A DNA stretch of 64,000 nt from positions 62,001-126,000 of the forward strand of contig JARGPL010000037.1 in assembly GCA_029210175.1 (NCBI GenBank), given 5' to 3'. A program made the position numbers and the translations under genes. This document shows, piece by piece, positions 18,044 to 26,715 of the stretch. The notes beneath the pieces are model-generated. The model saw only the letters and a list, made by a program, of their open reading frames with translations. It did no database searches and had not been told where the DNA came from. Source of the stretch: Minwuia sp. (GTDB taxonomy: Bacteria > Pseudomonadota > Alphaproteobacteria > Minwuiales > Minwuiaceae). Each line of letters begins with the position of its first letter. Positions within the stretch are counted from its first letter, which is position 1.

Positions 18044-19236
18044 CCGGCAAGCCTGCCGATCCAGCGTCTGAATGGGCGCTGGAAACCCGCATGGTGCGCG
18101 GCGGTATCGAGCGGTCCGGCCATGGTGAGACCAGCGAAGCACTGTTTCTGAATTCCGGCTTCGTCTACGAGACGGCGGCGGATGCGGAGGCACGTTTCAA
18201 GGGCGAACAGGATGGTTTCGTCTATTCCCGCTATGGCAACCCCACGGTTGCGATGTTCGAGGAACGGATGCGCCTGCTGGAAGGGGCCGAGGCCTGTTTC
18301 GCCACCGGGTCCGGCATGGCTGCGGTCTTTGCTGCCCTCATGAGCCAGTTGAAGGCCGGCGACCGCGTCGTGGCCTCCCGCGCGCTGTTCGGCAGTTGCC
18401 ACCACATCCTGACCCAGATCCTGCCGCGCTATGCCATCGAGACCGTGCTCGTGGACGGCACCGATCTCGACCAGTGGGCGGAGGCGCTGAAGCCCGGCGC
18501 GGCGGTGGTGTTCCTCGAAACCCCGGCGAACCCGACCCTGGAACTGATCGACTTGCGCGCGGTGTCCGACCTGGCCCATGCGGCGGGCGCGAAGGTGATC
18601 GTCGATAACGTCTTTGCCACCCCGGTGCTGCAGCGCCCGATGGAACATGGCGTTGATATCGTTGTCTATTCGGCCACCAAGCACATTGATGGTCAGGGGC
18701 GCGTGCTGGGCGGCGTCGTGCTGTCGAGCAAGGATTTCGTCGATAACACCTTGATGCCGTTCCTGCGCCACACTGGCCCGGCCCTCAGCCCCTTCAACGC
18801 CTGGGTGATGCTGAAGGGGCTTGAGACCCTGACGCTGCGGGTGGAACGCATGGTGGAGAACACGGCCAAGGTCGCCGCCCTGTTGTCAGGGCAGCCGGGC
18901 GTGGCGCGGGTCATCTGGCCCGGCGCGGACGATTTCCCTCAGAAGGCGCTGCGGGAACGCCAGATGTCCGGTGGCGGGACCCTGATCGCGTTCGAGGTTG
19001 CGGGTGGCAAGGCACCGGCGTTCCGATTCCTTGACCGGCTGCGGATCATCGACATCTCCAACAATCTGGGCGATTCAAAGAGCCTGATCACCCACCCGAC
19101 CACCACGACCCACCGCGCCATGTCAGCCGAAGACCGCGCCCGCATCGGTATCGACGAGGGGTTGTTGCGTCTGTCCGTCGGCCTGGAAAACCCGGAAGAT
19201 CTGAAGGCCGATCTGGCACAGGCCCTGGCGGGCTGA
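18040..19236 (+). CDS. metZ: O-succinylhomoserine sulfhydrylase
   Basis: 398-residue PLP enzyme of the Cys/Met metabolism family that combines O-succinylhomoserine with sulfide to give homocysteine. The PLP lysine is Lys214 in VVYSATKHIDGQGRVLGG. Other signatures are FVYSRYGNPTV, ETPANPTLELIDL and the C-terminal HPTTTTHRAMSAEDR with RLSVGLENPEDL. The ATG at 18040 overlaps the rhodanese stop by four bases; the frame is open further upstream, but that part is shadow. It ends the sulfur operon and is convergent with meaB eleven bases away. Confidence 0.94.
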   Translation: MTGKPADPASEWALETRMVRGGIERSGHGETSEALFLNSGFVYETAADAEARFKGEQDGFVYSRYGNPTVAMFEERMRLLEGAEACFATGSGMAAVFAALMSQLKAGDRVVASRALFGSCHHILTQILPRYAIETVLVDGTDLDQWAEALKPGAAVVFLETPANPTLELIDLRAVSDLAHAAGAKVIVDNVFATPVLQRPMEHGVDIVVYSATKHIDGQGRVLGGVVLSSKDFVDNTLMPFLRHTGPALSPFNAWVMLKGLETLTLRVERMVENTAKVAALLSGQPGVARVIWPGADDFPQKALRERQMSGGGTLIAFEVAGGKAPAFRFLDRLRIIDISNNLGDSKSLITHPTTTTHRAMSAEDRARIGIDEGLLRLSVGLENPEDLKADLAQALAG

Positions 19237-19247
19237 GACCCGAACCG

Positions 19248-20258
19248 TCAGTCCTGGGTGGCTGAACCGTCCACCCTGCCCATGAACATCTCCCGCAGGG
19301 CGTCGGCAGCGGCGCCGGGTGTGGCGGTTCCGGCCATCACCTGGCGTTCCCAGTCGGGCAGGGCCTTGGCCACGTTCGGGTCGCGGGTCAGGGCATGGAT
19401 CAGGGTGTCTGTCAGTTCCTGCCACATCCAGGACCGCGCCTGTTCGGAACGCAGGGTGTCCAGGGCACCCGCCGCGGTCATGTCCTCGCGGAACCTGGTG
19501 ATGTCGCGCCAGACTTCGGAGATTCCCGTGCCCTTCACGGCGGAGGCCATGCGCACACGCGGGGTCCAGTGCGGTGTTTTCGGGCGCATCAGGCCCAGCG
19601 CCCCGCGATATTCCGTGGCCGCCCGGCGGGCGGCGGGCAGCAGGTCGCCATCGGCCTTGTTGATGATGACCAGATCGGCCAGTTCCATGACGCCGCGCTT
19701 GATGCCCTGCAATTCATCGCCCCCGCCGGGCGCAAGCAGCAGGCAGAATATATCCACCATCTCCGCCACCGTCGTCTCCGACTGACCGACACCGACCGTT
19801 TCCACCAGCACGACGTCGAAACCCGCAGCCTCCGTCAGCAGCATGGTTTCCCGCGTGCGCCGGGCAACACCGCCAAGGGTTCCGCCAGAGGGGGAGGGGC
19901 GGATGAAGGCGTTCGGGTCGCGGGCCAGGAACTCCATCCGGGTCTTGTCACCCAGGATCGATCCGCCGGTGCGTTTCGACGATGGATCGACGGCCAGCAC
20001 GGCGACTTTCAGTCCCTGTTCCGTCAGGTGCTGGCCAAAGGCTTCGATGAATGTCGACTTGCCGACGCCGGGGGTGCCGGAGATGCCGACGCGGATGGCC
20101 CCGCCGGTGGCGCTGACCAGCTCTTCGAGCAGGGTCTTGGCCTGTTCCCTGTGGTCCTGGCGGCTGGATTCGATCAGCGTGATCGCGCGGGCCAGTGACC
20201 GGCGCTGCCCATCCCTGATCCGGTCGGCCATGTCCTGCAATCGTTCAGTCAACATCAT
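19248..20258 (-). CDS. meaB: MeaB/ArgK-family P-loop GTPase chaperone
   Basis: 336-residue G3E-type GTPase that protects and reloads adenosylcobalamin enzymes such as methylmalonyl-CoA mutase. The Walker A motif is GISGTPGVGKST, followed by AVDPSSKRTGGSILGDKTRM, VETVGVGQSE and the NKADGD guanine-specificity motif. The start is at 20258 (MMLTERLQDMAD), seven bases after the tsaD stop, so the gene is in an operon with tsaD. The mutase itself is not in the window; propionyl-CoA synthetase PrpE at 38.3-40.2 kb would feed the same pathway. Confidence 0.93.
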   Translation of the reverse strand: MMLTERLQDMADRIRDGQRRSLARAITLIESSRQDHREQAKTLLEELVSATGGAIRVGISGTPGVGKSTFIEAFGQHLTEQGLKVAVLAVDPSSKRTGGSILGDKTRMEFLARDPNAFIRPSPSGGTLGGVARRTRETMLLTEAAGFDVVLVETVGVGQSETTVAEMVDIFCLLLAPGGGDELQGIKRGVMELADLVIINKADGDLLPAARRAATEYRGALGLMRPKTPHWTPRVRMASAVKGTGISEVWRDITRFREDMTAAGALDTLRSEQARSWMWQELTDTLIHALTRDPNVAKALPDWERQVMAGTATPGAAADALREMFMGRVDGSATQD

Positions 20259-20265
20259 GCGGGCC

Positions 20266-21324
20266 TTATGCCTTGACGCCCGCGAAGGGCAGGGGTTCTG
20301 CGCCAGGGTCCAGCGGCCAGCGTGCGCGGGCCGGGATGTCCAGCGGATCGGTTTGTCCGGCCTGCAGCCGCTCAACTCCGGCCCAGGCGACCATGGCGCC
20401 ATTATCTGTGCAGAGCGCGGGCGGCGGCGCGATCATCGGCAGATCACTGTCCCGCGCGGTCCGGGTCAGGCGATCTCGCAGCATCTGATTGGCTGCAACG
20501 CCGCCTGCAATGACCAGCGCAGTCGGTGCTGTGGGGTTGGTGCGACAATGGTTGATGGCCCGGCTGACACGGTCGTGCAGCACGTCGGCGACAGCCGCGT
20601 GAAACCCGGCACAGAGGTCGGAGAGGTCCCGCGCCGAAGGCGGCTGGGACAGGCCGGATGCAGCCTGCCGGACGGCGGTCTTCAGGCCGGAGAAGGAAAA
20701 GTCCATGTTGTCGCGTCCACGCATGGGACGGGGCAGATCAAATCGGGTCGGGTCGCCGCCAGCCGCCGTCTTCTCCACGGCCGGGCCGCCAGGGAAACCC
20801 AGGTCGAGCAGCTTGGCTGTCTTGTCGAAGGCTTCACCCACCGCGTCATCGATGGTGGACCCCAGCCGGCGATAGCTGCCAACCCCTTCGACAAGCAGGA
20901 TCTGGCAATGCCCGCCGGATACCAGCAGCAGCAGGAAAGGGAACGCCACGTCGGCGGTCAGCCGCACGGTGAGCGCGTGCGCTTCCAGATGATTGACGGC
21001 GATCAGGGGCTTGCCCGTTGCCATGGCAAGAGCCTTGGCGGTGGTCAACCCGACGATCACGCCGCCGATCAGGCCGGGGCCTGCGGTCGCGGCGATGGCA
21101 TCCACATCGCGCAGGTCGGTCGCGGCCTCTTCCAGACAGCGTTCGATGATGCCATCCAGCTTTTCGACATGGGCGCGGGCCGCGATCTCCGGCACTACCC
21201 CGGCGAAGGGGCGATGCGCGTCGGTCTGGCTGTGCACCACGTTGGCAAGGATGTGACGACCCGACGTGACAATCGCGGCGGCGGTCTCGTCACAACTCGT
21301 CTCGATGCCCAGAACGATGCTCAC
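20266..21324 (-). CDS. tsaD: tRNA N6-threonylcarbamoyladenosine synthase, TsaD
   Basis: 352-residue Kae1/TsaD ASKHA-fold protein that transfers the threonylcarbamoyl group to A37 of ANN-decoding tRNAs. Characteristic segments are [16 protein letters not shown] at the N-terminus, [20 protein letters not shown] with the metal-binding histidines, [10 protein letters not shown] and [14 protein letters not shown] chose the GTG at 21324, which has GGGGAG ten bases upstream; an in-frame start at 21378 is less likely. It is divergent from hemC, an arrangement common in alphaproteobacteria. Confidence 0.95.
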   Translation of the reverse strand: MSIVLGIETSCDETAAAIVTSGRHILANVVHSQTDAHRPFAGVVPEIAARAHVEKLDGIIERCLEEAATDLRDVDAIAATAGPGLIGGVIVGLTTAKALAMATGKPLIAVNHLEAHALTVRLTADVAFPFLLLLVSGGHCQILLVEGVGSYRRLGSTIDDAVGEAFDKTAKLLDLGFPGGPAVEKTAAGGDPTRFDLPRPMRGRDNMDFSFSGLKTAVRQAASGLSQPPSARDLSDLCAGFHAAVADVLHDRVSRAINHCRTNPTAPTALVIAGGVAANQMLRDRLTRTARDSDLPMIAPPPALCTDNGAMVAWAGVERLQAGQTDPLDIPARARWPLDPGAEPLPFAGVKA

Positions 21325-21420
21325 GCGATATGGCTCCCCGGTCTTCGTGCAGGCCAGCATCACAATCGTGCTGGTCAAGCGCCAGACCTCCGGGTAACAC
21401 CATGCCCATCAACGGACAAG

Positions 21421-22365
21421 GTGGCGAAGACAGTGAAACACCCTTTGCGGATCGGAACGCGTGGCAGTCCTCTGGCTCTCTGGCAGGCGCAGGAGGTGAA
21501 GCGGTTGCTGCACGCGGCGCATCCGGACCTGGACGACGCGGCGGTGGAGATTGTCGTCATCACGACCACGGGCGACCGCATTCTCGACCGGGCGCTGGCG
21601 GCGGCTGGCGGCAAGGGCCTGTTCACGAAGGAGATCGAGGAATCGCTGCATGATGGCAGTATCGATCTGGCCGTGCATTCCATGAAGGACATGCCGACGA
21701 CGCTGCCCGACGGGATGGAGATCAGTTGCCTGCTGCCGCGCGAGGATCCGCGCGACGCCTTCATCAGTCTTGTCGCGAACTCCATCGATGAATTGCCGGA
21801 AGGCGCGGTGGTCGGCACCGCCAGCCTGCGTCGGCAGTCGCAGTTGCTGTTCCGCCGGCCGGATCTGAAGGTCATCACGTTCCGAGGCAATGTGCAGACC
21901 CGGCTGGCGAAACTGGAAGCGGGCGAGGCGGCGGCGACGTTCCTGGCCAATGCCGGGCTGACGCGGCTGGGTATGACGGATCGCATCACGGCCCTGATCG
22001 AGCCGGAGGACATGCTGCCCGCAGTGGCGCAGGGGGCCATCGGGATCGAGATCCGCAGCAACGACGACGCGACCCGGGGCCGGCTGACCGCGCTGCACGA
22101 TGCGCGGACGGAAGCGGCACTGGGGGCGGAGCGGGCCATGCTGGCCGCGCTCGATGGATCATGCCGGACCCCGATCGCAGGCCTGGCGCTGGATGACCCG
22201 AACGGCGATGGCATGTGGTTCCGGGCAGAGATCGTGATGCCCGACGGCAGCCGCCGCCATGTGACGGAGCGCCGGGGGGCATGGAGCGATTCGGTTGCGC
22301 TGGGACGGGATGCGGGTGAGGAATTGAAGGCGCTGGCGGGGCCGGAGTTCCTCGCCGCGATCTGA
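21421..22365 (+). CDS. hemC: Hydroxymethylbilane synthase (porphobilinogen deaminase)
   Basis: About 314 residues; polymerises four porphobilinogens. N-terminus LRIGTRGSPLALWQAQEV, KGLFTKEIEESL, HSMKDMP and TASLRRQSQLL are diagnostic. The dipyrromethane-binding cysteine lies in LDGSCRTPIAGLA. No ATG is available: GTG at 21421 or GTG at 21433, the second with AAGGTGG nine bases upstream, are the candidate starts. The frame extends far upstream over tsaD without meaning. The stop shares a base with the hemD start, so the tetrapyrrole genes are coupled. Confidence 0.94.
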   Translation: MAKTVKHPLRIGTRGSPLALWQAQEVKRLLHAAHPDLDDAAVEIVVITTTGDRILDRALAAAGGKGLFTKEIEESLHDGSIDLAVHSMKDMPTTLPDGMEISCLLPREDPRDAFISLVANSIDELPEGAVVGTASLRRQSQLLFRRPDLKVITFRGNVQTRLAKLEAGEAAATFLANAGLTRLGMTDRITALIEPEDMLPAVAQGAIGIEIRSNDDATRGRLTALHDARTEAALGAERAMLAALDGSCRTPIAGLALDDPNGDGMWFRAEIVMPDGSRRHVTERRGAWSDSVALGRDAGEELKALAGPEFLAAI

Positions 22366-23078
22366 TGCGGGTCCTGGTCACCAGACCGGAGGCAGATGCG
22401 GCTGAAACCGAAACGCTGCTGCGTGCCATGGGGCATGAGGTGCTGATCGACCCGGTTCTGGACATCCGGTTCCACGATGGGTTTCAGCTGGATGCAACCG
22501 ATGTTCAGGCCTGGCTGGCGACCAGCCGCAATGGCGTCCGCGCACTGGCCCGATGCGGTGCAGACAGGCGTCTTCCGCTGCTGGCCGTTGGCGGCAGCAC
22601 TGCAGAACTGGCACGACAGGCGGGGTTCGGCGATGTCCGGGATGCGGATGGTGACGTCGACGATCTGGCCCGGCTGGCAAACGCGACGCTGGACCCGGCT
22701 GACGGGGCGCTGTTTCACGCCGCCGGATCCGAGGTGGCTGGTGATCTGGCGGGCCGGCTGCGGGCCAGTGGCTATACGGTGCAGCGGCAGGTGCTTTATG
22801 AAGCGGTCATGGCCCGGCAACTGCGGCCTTCGACGCTGGGTGCCCTTCATGCAGGCGCCGTGGATGCTGCCCTGTTCTACTCGCCGCGTTCCGCTGCGGG
22901 TTTCGCAGATCTGATTGCGGCATCGGGAACGCTGGACGAATGCCGGGCAATCGCGGCATGCTGCATGAGTGAGCGCGCTGCGGCAGCCCTGAAGGGAGTT
23001 CCCTTTCGGCTTGTGCTGCCTGCGCCGCGACCCAAACAGTCGGCCCTGCTGGCCCTGCTGGAACAATGCGTATTGTAG
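22365..23078 (+). CDS. hemD: Uroporphyrinogen-III synthase
   Basis: 237 residues, the usual size. Closes and isomerises hydroxymethylbilane to uroporphyrinogen III. Weakly conserved as always, but MRVLVTRPEADAAETETLLRAMGHEV at the start, the WLATSRNGVRAL strand and YSPRSAAGFADLI near the C-terminus are typical. The start overlaps the hemC stop (TGATG). It is followed by the mitofilin-like gene, as in many alphaproteobacteria. Confidence 0.92.
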   Translation: MRVLVTRPEADAAETETLLRAMGHEVLIDPVLDIRFHDGFQLDATDVQAWLATSRNGVRALARCGADRRLPLLAVGGSTAELARQAGFGDVRDADGDVDDLARLANATLDPADGALFHAAGSEVAGDLAGRLRASGYTVQRQVLYEAVMARQLRPSTLGALHAGAVDAALFYSPRSAAGFADLIAASGTLDECRAIAACCMSERAAAALKGVPFRLVLPAPRPKQSALLALLEQCVL

Positions 23079-23095
23079 ATGACGGGATTTCATCC

Positions 23096-24697
23096 ATGAC
23101 GGACAAGGACGACAAGAAGCCGAAGCCGGATGAGGTGGCGAAGAATGCCGCTGATGACGCCGCGAAGGAAGGCTCTGCCACAAGCGACCAGGAAGTCGTG
23201 GAGGTCGTGGTCGGTCAGACTGCCGTGCCGGTAACGGTGGTCGAAACGGATGACGCTGACAGCAAGGCCGATGGGTCGGACAAGGACGCTGACGGGGGCG
23301 AAACCTCTGGTGGCGCGAAATCCGATGACCCTGACAGCGTTGAATCCCCGGCATCGGACAAGGATGCCACTGCTGGGACAGACCCTTCCGAAGACCCGAA
23401 ACCATCCGAAGACGAGGCTACGCCGCCCCCGCCCCCGCCCCCGCCCCCGCCCCCGCCCCCGCCCCCGGCCCAGGCCGCAGCGCCGCGCCGGGCCGACAGG
23501 GGTGCCCGTTTTCTGGCCTTCGTCGCCATCCTGCTGGCCCTGGCCGTGGGTGCGACGACGATCCTGCCGCAGGTGCAGGGTGGATCTGCTGATCGCATTG
23601 CCCGATTGCAGTCGGATATCGACACGCTGACAGCCCGCAACCGCGCCCTGCAGCAGCAGGTGGAGGGCGGGGGAACGGTCGCTCAGGCGGCCCCCGTCGA
23701 CCTTTCGGAGATCGAGGCGCGGCTTGCCGCCCTGGAAGCCCGCCCGGCGGCGGAGGTTTCCGGCTTGCAGGACAGGCTGGCGGCGCTGGAGAGCGGTGCG
23801 CAGGCCGCTGATCAGGTGCCTGCGATGGCTGCGGATGCCCCCAGCCGCGCCGATATCGAAGCGCTGCGGGCGGAGATTGCTGCCGTGGCTGCGGCTGGGC
23901 CGAGCGGGGCGACCGTGAATGTCGCGCCATCCACCGATGCTGCCTCAGGCGCGGCGAATGAAGCCCTGATGAATGAGCTGAACGGGCTTGAGGATCGGCT
24001 GGCTGCCATTGAACGCAATACCGGTGATGCCGGCGCGGCAGCCGGTGACCTGCGCAACAGCGTGGCGGACCTGCGCGATCGCATGACCGCGCTCGCCAGC
24101 GAAGCGGATTCCCTGTCGGAGCGTGTGGATGCGGTGGCGGAAGCCGCCGAAGGACGCCAGACCCAGGCCGATGCGGAATCGGCACAGAAGGCGGCACTTG
24201 TGCTGGCGCTCGGGCGGCTGCGGGATGTGGCTGCCACCAGCGCAGCCTTCCCCGGTGCCTGGAACTCCGTCGTTGAACTCGGTGTTGATCCCGCCGCCCA
24301 TGCGGCCATCGCGGACGCGGCGCAGCATGGCATTGCCACTGTGGATGACCTGCGCCAGCGCTTCGCCGGTGTGGCGAACGCCGCACTGACGGCAGAGCGC
24401 ATCGGTGGCGACGAGACCTGGTACGGGGCCGCGTTCCAGCGGCTCGGCAATCTGGTCAGCGTGCGCCGGGTCGGCGATGTGGAAGGGACCAGCGTCGAGG
24501 CCATCGTGACCCGCGCTGAATATCGCCTGCAGGAAGGCAATCTGGAGGGGGCACTGGCCGAACTGGATGGCCTGAGCGGACCACCGGCGGAGGCTGTTGC
24601 GTCATGGCGCAGCACTGCTGAGGCCCGGCTGGAGCTTGAGCAGTCGATCCGCGCCCTGCAGCAGGGCATCTTCCAGAACATGGCACAGGAAGACTGA
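23096..24697 (+). CDS. Mitofilin/Mic60-like inner-membrane protein (COG4223)
   Basis: 533-residue bacterial relative of the mitochondrial cristae-organising protein Mic60. An acidic disordered cytoplasmic N-terminus (1-108) is followed by fifteen consecutive prolines (110-124), a basic patch RRADRGARF, one transmembrane helix (about 138-157) and a long Ala/Leu/Arg/Glu-rich periplasmic coiled coil. The C-terminal region, about 390-533, is the mitofilin-signature part. Position between hemD and hemY is the recognised alphaproteobacterial location. In this clade the protein shapes intracytoplasmic membranes and contacts outer-membrane partners. Start ATG 23096 lies 18 bases after hemD. Confidence 0.85.
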   Translation: MTDKDDKKPKPDEVAKNAADDAAKEGSATSDQEVVEVVVGQTAVPVTVVETDDADSKADGSDKDADGGETSGGAKSDDPDSVESPASDKDATAGTDPSEDPKPSEDEATPPPPPPPPPPPPPPPAQAAAPRRADRGARFLAFVAILLALAVGATTILPQVQGGSADRIARLQSDIDTLTARNRALQQQVEGGGTVAQAAPVDLSEIEARLAALEARPAAEVSGLQDRLAALESGAQAADQVPAMAADAPSRADIEALRAEIAAVAAAGPSGATVNVAPSTDAASGAANEALMNELNGLEDRLAAIERNTGDAGAAAGDLRNSVADLRDRMTALASEADSLSERVDAVAEAAEGRQTQADAESAQKAALVLALGRLRDVAATSAAFPGAWNSVVELGVDPAAHAAIADAAQHGIATVDDLRQRFAGVANAALTAERIGGDETWYGAAFQRLGNLVSVRRVGDVEGTSVEAIVTRAEYRLQEGNLEGALAELDGLSGPPAEAVASWRSTAEARLELEQSIRALQQGIFQNMAQED

Positions 24698-24699
24698 TC

Positions 24700-26085
24700 G
24701 TGATCCGCTTCATCATCCTGTTCGCCATCGTCGTCCTTGTCGCTGTCGGTGCCGCGTGGCTGGCCGATCATCCGGGCAGCATGGCGCTGTCCTGGGCCGG
24801 ATGGCGCATCGAGACCTCGATCCCCGTGCTGGTGCTGTTCCTGCTGGTGGTGATGGGGCTTTCGGCGGTGCTCTATCGCATCTGGCTGTGGGTCCTGGGC
24901 AGCCCGGGACGCATAGGCTCCGTTCTGCGCGGCAACCGGAAGGAACGCGGCTACAAGGCGTTGACCGAAGGCATGGCGGCGATTGCGGCGGGGGAGGCGC
25001 ATGTGGCGTCCCGCGCGGCGGAACAGGCCGAGAAGCTGTTGAACGGCACGCCGATGGCGCAGTTGCTGCGTGCACAGGCGGCGCAACTGGCCGGAGATGA
25101 CAAGACGGCGGAGAAGTACTTTCGTGCCATGCTGGACACCAAGGAAACCCAACTGGTGGCCCTGCGCGGCCTGCTGATCCAGGCCGGGCGGCTGGGTGAT
25201 CATGAACAGGCGCTGGCGCTGGCGGCCAGGGCGCGCAACCTGCGCCCCGGGGCCGGATGGGCCGTCCGCTCCCTGTTCGACCTGCAGGTCTCGGCTGAGG
25301 ACTGGACCGCAGCGTCCCAGACCGTTGCCGGTGGACAGCGCGCCGGTGTCTATACCAGGGAAAACGCGTCCCACAAGCTGGCGGTGCTCTACACGGCTGA
25401 TGCCCTGGCCAAGGAAGCGGCGGGCCAGCGGCATGAAGCCCTGACCCATGCGGCCGACGCCATCAAGCAGAACCCGTCGCATGTGCCTGCGGCGGTGCTG
25501 GAGGCGCGGTTGCTGGCCGCGTCGGGCAAGGAACGGAAGGCCGTGCGCCATCTGACATCCGCCTGGCAGCAGACCCGCCATCCGGCCATTGCCGAAGCCT
25601 TCCTGGCCCTGAAGCCGGGGGAAAGCCCGGCGGCACGTCTGGCCCGGTTCGAAGGGCTGCACAAGTCCACGCCGGGCGATGGGGAGAGTCTGCTGGTGCT
25701 CGCCCGCCTGGCGCTGGAAGCCGACGAGATGATGCAGGCGAACGAGGCCGCGCAGCGTGCCATCGACAAGGCGGACATCGTTGATCAGCGCCACTGTCGC
25801 CTGATGGTCAGCCTGGCGGAACGCTCCAACGACGGGGCGGAAAAGGCCCGCGAGTGGCTGATGCGTCTCGCCGACGCCCCGGCCCCGGCCCACTGGCAGT
25901 GCACCGAATGCGGCGAGACTCCGCCGGACTGGCACCCGCGCTGCCCGCGCTGCAGCACCTTCGACAGCCTGAACTGGCAGACGGTGAAGCCGTCGTCGGA
26001 CTCCGTGCTGCTGCTGGATACGGCAGCCGCCGAAAAGGCCAGTGACACGCCGGAAGAAGTCGAAGTGGAAACCGTCGCCCGCTGA
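24700..26085 (+). CDS. HemY-like TPR membrane protein with C-terminal zinc ribbon
   Basis: 461-residue protein of the HemY N-terminal family (not protoporphyrinogen oxidase). Two transmembrane helices are visible at about 2-22 and 41-62, then tetratricopeptide-like helical repeats over residues 85-370. Near residue 405 a CTECG...CPRCS four-cysteine zinc ribbon is followed by a variable tail. Function in tetrapyrrole metabolism is inferred from the operon. The start is a GTG two bases after the Mic60 stop, so this is the last gene of the hemC operon. Confidence 0.87.
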   Translation: MIRFIILFAIVVLVAVGAAWLADHPGSMALSWAGWRIETSIPVLVLFLLVVMGLSAVLYRIWLWVLGSPGRIGSVLRGNRKERGYKALTEGMAAIAAGEAHVASRAAEQAEKLLNGTPMAQLLRAQAAQLAGDDKTAEKYFRAMLDTKETQLVALRGLLIQAGRLGDHEQALALAARARNLRPGAGWAVRSLFDLQVSAEDWTAASQTVAGGQRAGVYTRENASHKLAVLYTADALAKEAAGQRHEALTHAADAIKQNPSHVPAAVLEARLLAASGKERKAVRHLTSAWQQTRHPAIAEAFLALKPGESPAARLARFEGLHKSTPGDGESLLVLARLALEADEMMQANEAAQRAIDKADIVDQRHCRLMVSLAERSNDGAEKAREWLMRLADAPAPAHWQCTECGETPPDWHPRCPRCSTFDSLNWQTVKPSSDSVLLLDTAAAEKASDTPEEVEVETVAR

Positions 26086-26131
26086 TCACGTACCGGTGGC
26101 GGACGGGCATCTGCGCCTGTGCGGCTGTCAT

Positions 26132-26208
26132 ACCGGCCTTGAGCCGGTATCCCCGCCTTGCAGCCATCGTGGCTGGCAAGAAGAGTGGCCCCCGCATCAG
26201 GTGCGGGG
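26132..26208. repeat. Cluster of three REP-like hairpins
   Basis: Between the HemY-like gene and the next coding region three perfect palindromes follow each other: ACCGGC-CTTGA-GCCGGT at 26132-26148, CAGCCA-TCG-TGGCTG at 26161-26175 and CCCCGCA-TCAGG-TGCGGGG at 26190-26208. They resemble the interspersed extragenic palindromes of alphaproteobacteria and could also end transcription of the hem operon. The rest of 26086-26320 holds no gene that I can support. Confidence 0.65.
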
Positions 26209-26320
26209 TGACAAGTGAGTGGGGTGTCATCTGCACACACAGCCCTTCCAGGGCGATCCCGGACCTCGTGCGTGCATCCAGCCTCTCGACATGAAATGCG
26301 CTTTCCCGTTCAGATCGTGC

Positions 26321-26644
26321 TCACGGCATGCCATCCCTGTCCGGCCAGCCGGGGCGGTTGTCGGGGGAAAAGCTGGCGGAATGAAACTCGCGCGGTGGTG
26401 GCGCGATATGCAATTCGATGCTCTCTGTCTGCGTGTCGTAGACGGCAACCGAATACATCGTCCGCCGCCTCTCATCCGCGCTGAGTTGATAGAAATCGAA
26501 CGCCATGTAGCGTCCGTCGCTCGACAGCACCGTGCGCTTGATCTGGTAGGGATCGAGCACCTTCTGTGCCTGGGCAGAAACCCCGGCAAGCAGGGGCAGC
26601 AGGGCGAGCAGCGCCGCGCCGCTTGTGGCCAATCGTCTAAGCAT
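26321..26644 (-). CDS. Small secreted protein, probable truncated beta-propeller (PD40-like) fragment
   Basis: 107 residues. A clear Sec signal peptide (MLRRLATSGAALLALLPLLAG, cleavage near AQA) is followed by one or two blades of a TolB-like propeller: VLSSDGRYMAFDFY, then MYSVAVYDTQTESIELH and SASFSPD. After FSPD the family pattern is lost and a stop comes ten residues later. Complete proteins of this kind are several hundred residues long, so this is probably the 5' remnant of a larger gene whose rest is replaced by the extragenic palindromes. It might still be secreted. Confidence 0.5.
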   Translation of the reverse strand: MLRRLATSGAALLALLPLLAGVSAQAQKVLDPYQIKRTVLSSDGRYMAFDFYQLSADERRRTMYSVAVYDTQTESIELHIAPPPREFHSASFSPDNRPGWPDRDGMP

Positions 26645-26715
26645 CAGTCCTGCATTCCTGTCGCCTGAACTCCCGTTCAGATAGGCATGGCGACGGGATC
26701 GGCAACCTGTTTCCG

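Noticed and set aside
21375-23405. 676-codon minus-strand frame opposite hemC and hemD
   Set aside because: Composition-driven shadow; hemC and hemD motifs on the plus strand are complete.
23812-25935. Open frame of 707 codons on the minus strand
   Set aside because: Antisense shadow of the Mic60-like and HemY-like genes; Arg/Ala/Ser-rich with no family motif, a common artefact of GC-rich third positions.
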